From NCBI GenBank assembly GCA_049652385.1, contig JBASDX010000008.1:62001-126000 (forward strand): a stretch of 64,000 nt of DNA, read 5' to 3'. The position numbers were made by a program, and so were the translations under genes. The notes below the pieces were generated by a model that saw only the letters and a program-made list of their open reading frames with translations, ran no database searches and was not told the DNA's origin. Source of the DNA: DMER64 sp049652385. Lineage in GTDB: Bacteria; Bacteroidota; Bacteroidia; Bacteroidales; UBA932. Below, piece after piece: positions 54,240-60,982 of the stretch (positions within the stretch are counted from its first letter, which is position 1; each line of letters begins with the position of its first letter).

Positions 54240-55230
54240 ATTAGAAAAGAATGAATTTGTTTACCGGGATGGTCCTGAATGGGGCAGTCCTGAAGAAGTT
54301 GTTAAATTATCAGAAGGTTTCATTAAGAAGTCAGTTGAAGAGAGTAACAGAGAGCCTCATAATAAAATGAGAAGACAGCTCATGAAAGAATTTATGTTGT
54401 TAAGATGGGATTTAGATGAACGTCCAGACCCAGAGAGGAAGGGTAAGTATAAGGAAGTTGATTTTTGCAAAAAGTTTAATAAGGATTTTGAAGAATGGAA
54501 AAAGAGAACTGGATCTTCGTGCAGGAAACTTTTTATTGAGTTAGAAGAGGAAAGACGAAGATATCAGCTGGAGAGGCTTAATCTTATGGCCGACAAATTA
54601 GATGAACTACATGATATCCGAGCGAATGCTCCCGTAATCAATCCTGCAATCAGAGGACTGCGGCCAGAGGATATGAAAAGAAATACTAACCCGTTACCTG
54701 CAGCTAAAACATCTTCTGTTTACTTTTGGCACAATAGAACCTATGTCAAATTACGGGATTATATTGATTTTCTCAACAGAGGTGGTCCGGGAGAATTAAC
54801 ACATAGAATAACTGAAGAGGAATTTAAGGGATATTTTTACCCTGCTTTTACCATGAAGCGAAACGAATCGATGGCGAATCAAACCCGTTTTGAAATTTTA
54901 ATGGAAGAAATTAAAGAATACATATGGGATGCCAAGGATAAGGTTGATGCTATACATGTAGCTGCCGTTGCCCGTAAACTTTATCTTCATGGAACTGTAA
55001 AGGGTAAAAAATCAGATTCGGATTGGGTTGATCACAATAAGGCAAAATCTTTCAATGAGTGGAGAGAAATCTTTTATGATTTTGTTGGAAGAGGACCAAC
55101 TAAATATAAGCCTACTAAATATAAGCCTGGGGAAACAGAGAAACAAGCAGATTTCTTAAGCAGGTTTTCTTGCCTTAGAGAAAAATCTGCGGCGGATGAG
55201 GTAAAACAAAATATAAACCGGCAAGAATAG
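54232..55230 (+). CDS. Element protein of unknown function, 332 residues
   Basis: I do not recognise a family. The protein is highly charged and mostly helical by eye, without signal peptide or membrane segment. It contains NPAIRGLRPED (137-147), whose PAIRGL core recurs in the 88-residue protein of the same element, and the in-tandem PTKYKPTKYKP near residue 290. It overlaps int by 8 bp, so it is co-translated with it. A role in excision control or helper interaction is possible but unsupported. Confidence 0.7.
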   Translation: MFKLEKNEFVYRDGPEWGSPEEVVKLSEGFIKKSVEESNREPHNKMRRQLMKEFMLLRWDLDERPDPERKGKYKEVDFCKKFNKDFEEWKKRTGSSCRKLFIELEEERRRYQLERLNLMADKLDELHDIRANAPVINPAIRGLRPEDMKRNTNPLPAAKTSSVYFWHNRTYVKLRDYIDFLNRGGPGELTHRITEEEFKGYFYPAFTMKRNESMANQTRFEILMEEIKEYIWDAKDKVDAIHVAAVARKLYLHGTVKGKKSDSDWVDHNKAKSFNEWREIFYDFVGRGPTKYKPTKYKPGETEKQADFLSRFSCLREKSAADEVKQNINRQE

Positions 55231-55287
55231 AACAAGGGGATCATAGAAAGTTTTTGGACTTGCTCCCAACTCTTAAGAAATAGAGTC

Positions 55288-55376
55288 CGTTCCCCACTCG
55301 TTCCCCACCATTATTTTATAAGCGGCTGAATATCAGCCGCTTTTTATTTTCCCCGTTCCCCTCGGAAGTGGGGAAC
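55288..55376. promoter_or_regulatory. GTTCCCC operator-like cluster
   Basis: CGTTCCCCAC occurs twice with an 11-bp period (55288-55297 and 55299-55308), then GTTCCCC (55355-55361) faces GGGGAAC (55370-55376). The inverted pair covers the -33 area of the weak promoter for the next gene. The cluster flanks the terminator on both sides. Confidence 0.55.
55320..55350 (+). terminator. Strong rho-independent terminator between the int and rep parts
   Basis: AAGCGGCTGA/TCAGCCGCTT, a perfect 10-bp stem with a 3-base loop, is followed by TTTATTTT. It should end the integrase transcript and isolate the replication genes. Confidence 0.85.
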
Positions 55377-55377
55377 C

Positions 55378-55385
55378 TATAATTG
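55378..55385 (+). promoter_or_regulatory. Possible -7 element of the rep operon
   Basis: TATAATTG differs by one base from TAnnTTTG and lies 19 bp before the ATG at 55405; the GTTCCCC inverted pair is just upstream. Confidence 0.35.
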
Positions 55386-55404
55386 TAAAAAAAACAGCAG
55401 GTCT

Positions 55405-55677
55405 ATGGGGAAAATAGTTTTAATGATTTCAGAAGAGGAATTGACAGAAAAGATGCAGAAGATTGTTGCAGACGTTTTTGTTAAAGCAAAAGAAGCAATT
55501 GAGCAGCAAAATGCTGACATGCTTTTGACTACTCAAAAAGTGTCGGAAATGTTGGACGTGGATAAAAGTACACTCTGGCGATGGGCCAAAGCCGGGTATT
55601 TGATTCCTATAAAAATAGGAACAAAAACACGTTACAGGAGATCAGATGTCCAAAAGCTTTTGTCTGGGAGGGGTTGA
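55405..55677 (+). CDS. Excisionase-family helix-turn-helix protein
   Basis: The 90-residue protein has a coiled-coil-like first half and a C-terminal MerR/HTH_17 domain: LLTTQKVSEMLDVDKSTLWRWAKAGYL, then KIGTKTRYRRSDVQKLL. This is the layout of small DNA-binding proteins that help excision or regulate mobile elements. Likely targets are the GTTCCCC sites just upstream or the att region. The next gene starts two bases after its stop. Confidence 0.82.
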   Translation: MGKIVLMISEEELTEKMQKIVADVFVKAKEAIEQQNADMLLTTQKVSEMLDVDKSTLWRWAKAGYLIPIKIGTKTRYRRSDVQKLLSGRG

Positions 55678-55679
55678 AC

Positions 55680-56132
55680 ATGGATTGTGCAATTATACTT
55701 ACTGAGGATAAACAGTTGAATGGAAACGTTCAGCGAGTTCTTGACAATTTCAAAGACTGTGAGTTGTCAGAGATAGGTGCCTTGTTTGAGTATAAAGACT
55801 TAAAGCTTAAAAACATTCCCGATCCTCTTTCCGGGCTTAGAAAGCTTGCAGCCAACCGGGAATGGAGGTTGGAGAAGTACGGAGCTGAGATGCCGGATAA
55901 ACAGCGGCAAATTGTCTTAAATGAGCTTTCAGATATCATGGACACGATCAATGCCCTGGAAGAGCAGAAATATGAGGTTTGGGGCCTTATTCATAGCTAT
56001 CTGAAACAGCTACCAAAAGGACTAAATGCAGCAATTATAACCCTACCACTCAGTATGAACGGAAAAGGCATTGCAACAATAGATATGATGAGTAGGAGGG
56101 CTGTTATTTGTATTAATAAAGAGGATAAATAA
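55680..56132 (+). CDS. Element protein of unknown function, 150 residues
   Basis: The ATG at 55680 gives MDCAIILTEDKQLNG. No family is recognised. The middle is helical (LNELSDIMDTINALEEQKYEVWGLIHSYL) and the C-terminal part ends in AVICINKEDK. Its stop overlaps the ATPase start by one base, so both are made together; it may be an accessory replication factor. Confidence 0.68.
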   Translation: MDCAIILTEDKQLNGNVQRVLDNFKDCELSEIGALFEYKDLKLKNIPDPLSGLRKLAANREWRLEKYGAEMPDKQRQIVLNELSDIMDTINALEEQKYEVWGLIHSYLKQLPKGLNAAIITLPLSMNGKGIATIDMMSRRAVICINKEDK

Positions 56133-57151
56133 TGATAGAGAAGGAAGTTTTATCAAAAATTGGCATCAACCGGAGTGAAGAGCTTACAAATGAAGATATT
56201 CTAAATTGCCGGATGTCGGTTGCCAAAATTTATGACGGTCAGTCATTTTTGATGTCTTTCAAAGAAAGATGTTTTTTGGTACAAGGCGATATAACAGCAA
56301 TAAAAGGAAGGGCAAAAAGCGGAAAAACACACTTTCTGACTGTATTAATAGCAGCTCTTCTGAATGGTAAATTTTCTCAATACAAAGCCCTGGAAAACGA
56401 TTTGTCAATTCTGCATATAGATACAGAGCAAGGAATGTTGAATTTTCAAACGATAATAAAAAAAGCACTAAAGATGGGAGGCTTTTCCGATGCCCGGGAT
56501 CATGACAGACTGCACACTTTCAGTTTACGGGAAATATCTGCCAAAGAAAGAACACGGGCGGTGGTTGTATTGGTTGAGGCTTACTCCCCGGACGTTCTTA
56601 TCATTGATGGTGTCCGGGATCTTCTGTATGACTTTAACGATATCACACAAAGCAACAATGTAATAAACTTACTTATGGCCTTAAGCAAGCAGAAAAAATG
56701 TGCCATTCTGACTGTACTACATGAGAACAAGGCCGATAATAACATGAGAGGCCACTTAGGAACGGAGCTGTTGAATAAATGTGCTGAAGTGTTCCAGGTA
56801 TCACGATCCGGAAACGATGAGGAATCTTATTACAAAGTTTCCCAAACTGAAACAAGGAATTTGCCTATTGACGATTTTACATTTTCTATTGGAGAAGATG
56901 GGTTGCCGGCTGAGGTTGTTATAACCCCTCAATTGAGCATGTCAGAGAAAAAGGAAATAGAGATCAATAAAAACATGAGTGAGATTTTACAGACAAACGA
57001 TGGAATAACATATAGCAAACTAACGGATTTGTACATGGAACGTTTTGCGGTGGCTGAACGTACAGCTAAGAGCCATATAAAAATTGCTCTGGATAATAAA
57101 GAAATACTAAGAGATGAAAATGGACTTTATCATAGAAGAATTTATGTTTAA
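56132..57151 (+). CDS. RepA-like RecA-fold ATPase (replicative helicase type)
   Basis: The 339-residue protein has Walker A GRAKSGKT (59-66), Walker B VLIIDGVRD with Asp159, and the VLHENK...RGHLGTELLNK segment typical of RSF1010 RepA-like helicases found on Bacteroidota mobile elements. The C-terminal ~70 residues look like a winged helix. It is expected to unwind the element's origin; the hairpin and iterons follow its stop directly. No separate primase gene exists in the element, so a host primase would be needed. Confidence 0.82.
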   Translation: MIEKEVLSKIGINRSEELTNEDILNCRMSVAKIYDGQSFLMSFKERCFLVQGDITAIKGRAKSGKTHFLTVLIAALLNGKFSQYKALENDLSILHIDTEQGMLNFQTIIKKALKMGGFSDARDHDRLHTFSLREISAKERTRAVVVLVEAYSPDVLIIDGVRDLLYDFNDITQSNNVINLLMALSKQKKCAILTVLHENKADNNMRGHLGTELLNKCAEVFQVSRSGNDEESYYKVSQTETRNLPIDDFTFSIGEDGLPAEVVITPQLSMSEKKEIEINKNMSEILQTNDGITYSKLTDLYMERFAVAERTAKSHIKIALDNKEILRDENGLYHRRIYV

Positions 57152-57166
57152 TGGGGTAGTGCAGAA

Positions 57167-57195
57167 GTGCAACCCCCTCTATAAGGGGGGTTGCA
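57167..57195. repeat. GC-rich hairpin of the candidate origin
   Basis: GTGCAACCCCC pairs with GGGGGTTGCAC around the AT-rich loop TCTATAAG. The stem ends contain the TGCA word shared with the following iterons. Confidence 0.75.
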
Positions 57196-57306
57196 CCTCT
57201 GCACCTGCCCCTACATATTACAAAGATTGCACCGCATTTGCACCACACTTGCACCATGTCTGCACCAAAAGCAGCAGAGAAATGGTGCAGAATAGAGGTC
57301 TGCACC
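57191..57306. other. Iteron array TGCACC; candidate replication origin
   Basis: TGCACC starts at 57192, 57200, 57228, 57239, 57250, 57261 and 57301. The four middle copies have an exact 11-bp period, one helical turn. One inverted copy lies at 57284-57289. The array sits between the RepA-like gene and the nuclease gene in a gap without coding signal. This is what an iteron origin looks like, though repressor binding is also possible. Confidence 0.65.
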
Positions 57307-57325
57307 AACCACTAAAAAAGCACGT

Positions 57326-57712
57326 ATGAAAACAACCTTATTTCCACAAAAACAAGTACAAAAATCTGGGTACAAAAAGCCGGGCCAGCTCTCAGCAAAT
57401 GACCTTACCAGGTTAATCCTTCGCTGGGCCAGGTCAATGGGTTATTTTGCCTCCCGGATCAATAACGTGGGAATATACGATGCCAAAATTGGCCGGTATA
57501 GAAAAAGCCAAACAAAGCAGGGATTTCCTGACATTGTAATAATCGGCCCTTTTGGGCGATTCTACGGGGTTGAGGTAAAAGTGGGACGGGACACTTTGAG
57601 TGAAGCACAAAAACGTTGTGCGGAAGAAATTAAGGCAGCAGGAGGGGAATATATTACAGCCCGATCAGTTGAGGATGTTTACCTGGCAATAACGAGCCAT
57701 TGTAAACAATAA
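57326..57712 (+). CDS. VRR-NUC domain nuclease
   Basis: This 128-residue protein has a PD-(D/E)xK core of VRR-NUC type: GFPDIVII with Asp69, GVEVKVGR with Glu83 and Lys85, and SEAQKRCAEEIKAAGG with Gln95. Stand-alone VRR-NUC proteins are common in phages and act on branched DNA, for example Holliday junctions. It could resolve replication products of the element. Its ATG is 19 bp after the last iteron. Confidence 0.88.
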   Translation: MKTTLFPQKQVQKSGYKKPGQLSANDLTRLILRWARSMGYFASRINNVGIYDAKIGRYRKSQTKQGFPDIVIIGPFGRFYGVEVKVGRDTLSEAQKRCAEEIKAAGGEYITARSVEDVYLAITSHCKQ

Positions 57713-57743
57713 TAAAATAACAGTAAAAAAAAGGGAGGGAAAA

Positions 57744-58034
57744 ATGGCATTTGTAAAAGGACAATCCGGAAACCCAGCCGGACGACCAAAGGGAAGTAAA
57801 AACAAAGTAACTAAAGATGTGAAAGAATGGCTGTTGGAGCTATTTTACAACCATGCAAGCACGTTGGATATTGACTTAAAAGCTATGACGCCACGGGAGC
57901 GATGGGATGTCATTACTAAGATCCTCCCGTTTATTGTTCCAAGGCTCCAGGCCATGCAGGCAAAAATAGATCTAAACAATTTGTCAGACGATCAATTGAA
58001 AACAATAATTGAAGCAATAAAAGAAGAATTATGA
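57744..58034 (+). CDS. DUF5681 domain protein
   Basis: The 96-residue protein begins with GQSGNPAGRPKGSKNK (6-21), the DUF5681 motif, which resembles an AT-hook. The rest is helical. DUF5681 genes are frequent in phages and mobile elements, often near packaging genes, but function is not established. A putative ribosome-binding GGGAGGG lies just upstream. It overlaps the next gene by 4 bp. Confidence 0.82.
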   Translation: MAFVKGQSGNPAGRPKGSKNKVTKDVKEWLLELFYNHASTLDIDLKAMTPRERWDVITKILPFIVPRLQAMQAKIDLNNLSDDQLKTIIEAIKEEL

Positions 58035-58393
58035 AAGTAACAGTAAACGAATCAATAAAGAAGGCAATTAAAAAAGCCATTGCCACGGGGATGCTGGACT
58101 TGCTGACCATTCCGGATATGGAGCAATTCCTAAAAAACTATGTAGATGGAGTGGAAAACATGAATGATATTGTCAGCAAGTCATACAAAAGAGAAGGCAA
58201 GGTATATAAACCCGAACAGATTACAGCACCGGTTGAGGTTAAAGATAGGGGTTCTTTGATTGCTCTTATAGGTGCCTTGAAACGTGGTGTCCTGGAGATC
58301 CCCCAGGCCTGGATAGATAAAGCCAGGGAGCTGAATGAAGTAAATTTATTTTTGGAAATAATGAAAAAAGCGGATAACAAGTCCGGTAACTAA
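58031..58393 (+). CDS. Element protein of unknown function, 120 residues
   Basis: No family is recognised. The protein is mostly helical with a basic N-terminus (SIKKAIKKAIATG). It overlaps the DUF5681 gene as ATGA, so the two products are probably made in similar amounts and may act together. Confidence 0.68.
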   Translation: MKVTVNESIKKAIKKAIATGMLDLLTIPDMEQFLKNYVDGVENMNDIVSKSYKREGKVYKPEQITAPVEVKDRGSLIALIGALKRGVLEIPQAWIDKARELNEVNLFLEIMKKADNKSGN

Positions 58394-58408
58394 TTAAAAA
58401 ATAAGAAT

Positions 58409-58675
58409 ATGGGAAAAGATGTATTTAAAATGATTAATGATGCCATGACAGAAGTTCAGTCTGTTATTGACGAATTGGACGAATTGACAAAAAAGGATTC
58501 ACAAAAGCCAACAGAGCCGGCAGAGCCTCAGGAAACGAAAATAGGAGGTATTACAATGTCGGAAGTTATGAAGGTGAGGCATGCCCGAAGAGCCAAGGAA
58601 AGTGCCTATAAACAGCCGGCAATAAGAGGGCTGGACGATGAGCAGCCTTCAGTAATAAAAGGATTAAAAAAGTAA
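58409..58675 (+). CDS. Element protein of unknown function, 88 residues
   Basis: The protein has a helical N-terminus, a Pro/Glu-rich linker (about 32-42) and a basic end with two related words, PAIRGL (70-75) and SVIKGL (81-86). PAIRGL also occurs in the 332-residue protein of the element. This looks like a peptide tail that binds a partner. Confidence 0.65.
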   Translation: MGKDVFKMINDAMTEVQSVIDELDELTKKDSQKPTEPAEPQETKIGGITMSEVMKVRHARRAKESAYKQPAIRGLDDEQPSVIKGLKK

Positions 58676-58685
58676 AAAAAAGAGT

Positions 58686-59273
58686 ATGAAAAAGATTTTG
58701 ATTAACAAAAGAGAATTAGAGGCAAATAGCGTTGTATTAAGTCTGAAAAAGCAGGTAGAATATCTGAATGAAAATATTTTACCTGAATTGGCAGAATTGG
58801 GCATTAAATTTTCCTCTAAGATCCTTGCTGACTTATTGTTTAATAACTGCCAAATGATCCAAGAAGAGTACAGTAAGCAGATTGAGGAGGATCTTAAGGA
58901 GGTAAAGAATCCTATTTTAAGGAAAAGCCATTTGAGCGTAACCCAGGATGCAATGTTTGAGTTTTTGGAAAAGGCACGTTCAATAGGCCACGTACAAAAA
59001 AAAGATTTCCTATCTGTTAAAAACGGGCAGGTTGTTTTGACAGCTGAAAATGAAAAAATGCTAAGGGAATCATATTACTACTATTTAACAGATCCGGAAG
59101 AGATTCAAAAGCATGAACAACTTCAGGCCATTTGCGATGCTCTTAATGCTTTTTTTGTTGGGAAACCCTTTGGCTATTGGTTTGATTACTTTGAATTGGA
59201 GGATGGTAAATACATTCCTAAAGACACACTAAATTATTCCGAAGTAATGAGAAGAATTAGGCTAAAACAGTAA
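58686..59273 (+). CDS. Element protein of unknown function, 195 residues
   Basis: The protein is helical and charged, with no signal peptide, membrane segment or recognisable catalytic motif. It ends the coding part of the element. A poly-A-rich spacer of 10 bp separates it from the 88-residue gene. Confidence 0.68.
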   Translation: MKKILINKRELEANSVVLSLKKQVEYLNENILPELAELGIKFSSKILADLLFNNCQMIQEEYSKQIEEDLKEVKNPILRKSHLSVTQDAMFEFLEKARSIGHVQKKDFLSVKNGQVVLTAENEKMLRESYYYYLTDPEEIQKHEQLQAICDALNAFFVGKPFGYWFDYFELEDGKYIPKDTLNYSEVMRRIRLKQ

Positions 59274-59289
59274 ATGTGTATAGTCGTAC

Positions 59290-59319
59290 TTGAAAGGAAT
59301 AGAATATTTTGTATATTTG
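59290..59319 (+). promoter_or_regulatory. Promoter of the candidate small RNA
   Basis: TTG (59290-59292), 19 bp, TATATTTG (59312-59319): a perfect Bacteroidota promoter with no open reading frame downstream before the terminator. Confidence 0.75.
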
Positions 59320-59323
59320 TACT

Positions 59324-59388
59324 ATAAACGTTGCCGAGAGGTAAAGTTTAACGCAACTAAGGCACTCAGAAATGGGTGCCTTTTTATT
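59324..59388 (+). ncRNA. Candidate small RNA of the element, about 65 nt
   Basis: A strong promoter and a terminator frame a 60-65 nt transcript next to attR. GUUGC (59330-59334) can pair with GCAAC (59353-59357), and UAAAC (59325-59329) with GUUUA (59346-59350); the two pairings cross, so they form a pseudoknot or are alternatives. The 3' part is the terminator stem. No family is recognised. It could control the element, its host or a helper by base-pairing. Confidence 0.6.
59361..59388 (+). terminator. Terminator of the candidate small RNA
   Basis: GGCACTC/GGGTGCC (7 bp with one G-U pair) with the loop AGAAAT is followed by TTTTTATTT. Confidence 0.8.
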
Positions 59389-59413
59389 TATCTCGCCATT
59401 TTCTCGCCAAAAA
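59382..59413. repeat. Right-end copies of the TCGCCA words
   Basis: The 17 bases at 59382-59398 are identical to 52851-52867 at the left end, and TCGCCAAAAA follows at 59404-59413. These are probably integrase arm sites shared by both ends. Confidence 0.6.
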
Positions 59414-59431
59414 TGTATAAATAAGTGAAAT

Positions 59432-59469
59432 AAAAAAAGCCAATCGGCTATTTATTAACTGATTGGCTT
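59432..59469 (-). terminator. Terminator after tRNA-Asp, supplied by the element
   Basis: AAGCCAATC/GATTGGCTT (9-bp stem) with seven T on the minus strand lies just beyond the tRNA 3' end. It resembles the displaced terminator at 52665-52697, so the element restores both tRNA end and terminator. Confidence 0.8.
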
Positions 59470-59473
59470 TCTG

Positions 59474-59494
59474 TGGAGCGGTCCGGACGGGACT
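59474..59494. repeat. attR: right 21-bp direct repeat within tRNA-Asp
   Basis: Identical to 52702-52722; 16 of its bases form the tRNA 3' end, including part of the T arm and acceptor strand. Confidence 0.85.
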
Positions 59495-59553
59495 CGAACC
59501 CGCGACCCCGTGCGTGACAGGCACGTATTCTAACCAAACTGAACTACCGGACC
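59479..59553 (-). tRNA. tRNA-Asp (GTC)
   Basis: The cloverleaf reads cleanly: acceptor GGTCCGG/CCGGACC, anticodon stem CGTGC/GCACG with loop CTGTCAC (anticodon GTC), and T loop TTCGAGT with stem GCGGG/CCCGT. CCA is not encoded. The 5' end abuts the rsmD stop codon without a gap. The 3' 16 bases lie in the integration repeat. Confidence 0.95.
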
Positions 59554-60126
59554 TTACTTGTTTGGGAGTGCAAATGTAGGTAATGTTTTTGAAACCGCAA
59601 AAAAACTAAAATGCACGTGGCCGTATTTTTTAGTTTTTTGGAAACCGGGGATGCGGACAAAGGTATATGCAGCCGGATGTTCCACCACCAACAAACCGTT
59701 TTCTTCTAAAATGTCTGCCTGAAGAATTTTTGAGGGGAGGTCTTCCAGACCGGGTAGATCGTAGGGAGGGTCGGCAAATACAAAGTGGAATTTTTGCGTA
59801 CAGATTTTTAGAAAATCAAAGACATTGTTTCGTACTACACGCAGGTGGGAAGAAACTCCAAAGGCTTTGGCCGTAGCGTCAATAAAGCGGGTATGAGCAG
59901 GATTCATTTCCACACAATGTACGGAAGTACAGCCTCTGGAGATACATTCAAAAGCAATGTTTCCACTTCCTGAAAACAGATCCAGCACCTTGGCAGTACC
60001 CAGGTTTATGGTGTTTTCCAGGATATTGAAAAGACCCTCTTTGGCAAAATCCGTTGTGGGATGAGCCGAGAAATTTTTAGGAGGTGTGAGGATACGTCCT
60101 TTCAAAACGCCACTGATGATGCGCAT
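59554..60126 (-). CDS. rsmD: 16S rRNA (guanine(966)-N2)-methyltransferase
   Basis: The 190-residue protein has MRIISGVLKGRIL, the SAM motif VLDLFSGSGNIAFE and the catalytic ADPPYDLPG. RsmD methylates G966 of 16S rRNA. The last ~14 residues (AVSKTLPTFALPNK) extend past the usual end and overlap the tRNA-Asp promoter. It follows the DUF3822 gene by 45 bp. Confidence 0.93.
   Translation of the reverse strand: MRIISGVLKGRILTPPKNFSAHPTTDFAKEGLFNILENTINLGTAKVLDLFSGSGNIAFECISRGCTSVHCVEMNPAHTRFIDATAKAFGVSSHLRVVRNNVFDFLKICTQKFHFVFADPPYDLPGLEDLPSKILQADILEENGLLVVEHPAAYTFVRIPGFQKTKKYGHVHFSFFAVSKTLPTFALPNK
59571..59600 (-). promoter_or_regulatory. tRNA-Asp promoter inside the rsmD 3' end
   Basis: On the minus strand TTG (59600-59598), 19 bp, TACATTTG (59578-59571). 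It should start about 13 nt before the mature tRNA 5' end. Confidence 0.75.
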
Positions 60127-60171
60127 GGTGGTACGTTGGTGTTAGACAGTCCGGGAAGCAGGCAAGGTCGG

Positions 60172-60978
60172 CTACCGGCCATGTATGTTGAAAAAATGCG
60201 GCCCAAATTGTAAGTTCATAGCCTCTGTGGGTAGTGCGTGGTTGTCGGCCGTAGCAACGGTGACGGAGGGGAAGAACGTGCAAAGCTGTTTCATATGCAG
60301 GGGCTTGAGTGCACCGGTAATGTACAGGCTCAGGCTCTTGGGATTCAGCTGCCATTGCTTGAGGGCAAAGAACAGGAAATACAGCGCTGTTTTAAAGCGG
60401 TCTATGGCGTAGGCATTGCATAAGAGCAAACGCTCACCTTGCATGAGGATAAGGTGTACGTGGGTAGGGGTATAATGCAAGAGCGCACGTGAATATTCCT
60501 TTTGTTCCATGATGAAACTGAGCAGCGGAATGACACCGGCATAAAATTTGGCTTTGTGCTGGTGTTTGACAACCATGGCGTTGACAGGAGCCGGTAATGC
60601 ATAGATGAAGGAAGCTTCCAGAGGTTGGACCGTAGTATAATTGACCTCGTCCAGGTAGGCCACATTAAACAACTGGTTCAGTACTTCTACGGCCTTTTCC
60701 GGTGTAAAGAGTTTTGTGGGAATGAGCGTATATCTGTGCGTATCAATCATTACGCTGCAACGACTGAAACGTTTTTGCAGCAATTCTTCTTGTTTGATGA
60801 CGTTGCCCACTTCTTTGGCCCATTCGTTGTAATCGTTTGCCGGAAAAGCATATGAATGGTTTCTGCAAAGAAGGCAATCGTTGTTTTCTGTATCTTCCAA
60901 AACAAAAGAAAGTCCATTCACACCAATATGAATGGACAATCTGTGGTGAGCCTGCGGTATTTTAATGTGCGCAGACAT
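60172..60978 (-). CDS. DUF3822 family protein
   Basis: The 268-residue protein belongs to DUF3822, a Bacteroidota family usually found beside rsmD, as here. ATG 60978 gives MSAHIKIPQAHHRLSIHIGVNG; the longer reading upstream overlaps the preceding gene. The pattern (two related halves with alternating strands and helices) suggests an actin/hexokinase-like fold, but active residues are not obvious. Function unknown. Confidence 0.78.
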   Translation of the reverse strand: MSAHIKIPQAHHRLSIHIGVNGLSFVLEDTENNDCLLCRNHSYAFPANDYNEWAKEVGNVIKQEELLQKRFSRCSVMIDTHRYTLIPTKLFTPEKAVEVLNQLFNVAYLDEVNYTTVQPLEASFIYALPAPVNAMVVKHQHKAKFYAGVIPLLSFIMEQKEYSRALLHYTPTHVHLILMQGERLLLCNAYAIDRFKTALYFLFFALKQWQLNPKSLSLYITGALKPLHMKQLCTFFPSVTVATADNHALPTEAMNLQFGPHFFNIHGR

Positions 60979-60982
60979 GTTT

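Larger units (their letters stand above)
52702..59494. mobile_element. tRNA-Asp integrative element of about 6.8 kb, satellite-like
   Basis: The element lies between two 21-bp direct repeats at the 3' end of tRNA-Asp. Contents in order: tyrosine integrase, 332-residue unknown, operator cluster, HTH/Xis-like gene, 150-residue unknown, RepA-like ATPase, hairpin-plus-iteron region, VRR-NUC nuclease, DUF5681 protein, three unknown proteins, a candidate small RNA. All genes are on the plus strand. There is no relaxase, type IV secretion gene, capsid, portal, tail or large terminase gene. Intact integrase residues and matching ends suggest it may still move. It could be a phage satellite or a plasmid-like integrating element. 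Confidence 0.8.

Noticed and set aside
55405..57712. Conjugative or mobilizable transposon
   Set aside because: No relaxase, oriT-like nick region or coupling protein could be seen.
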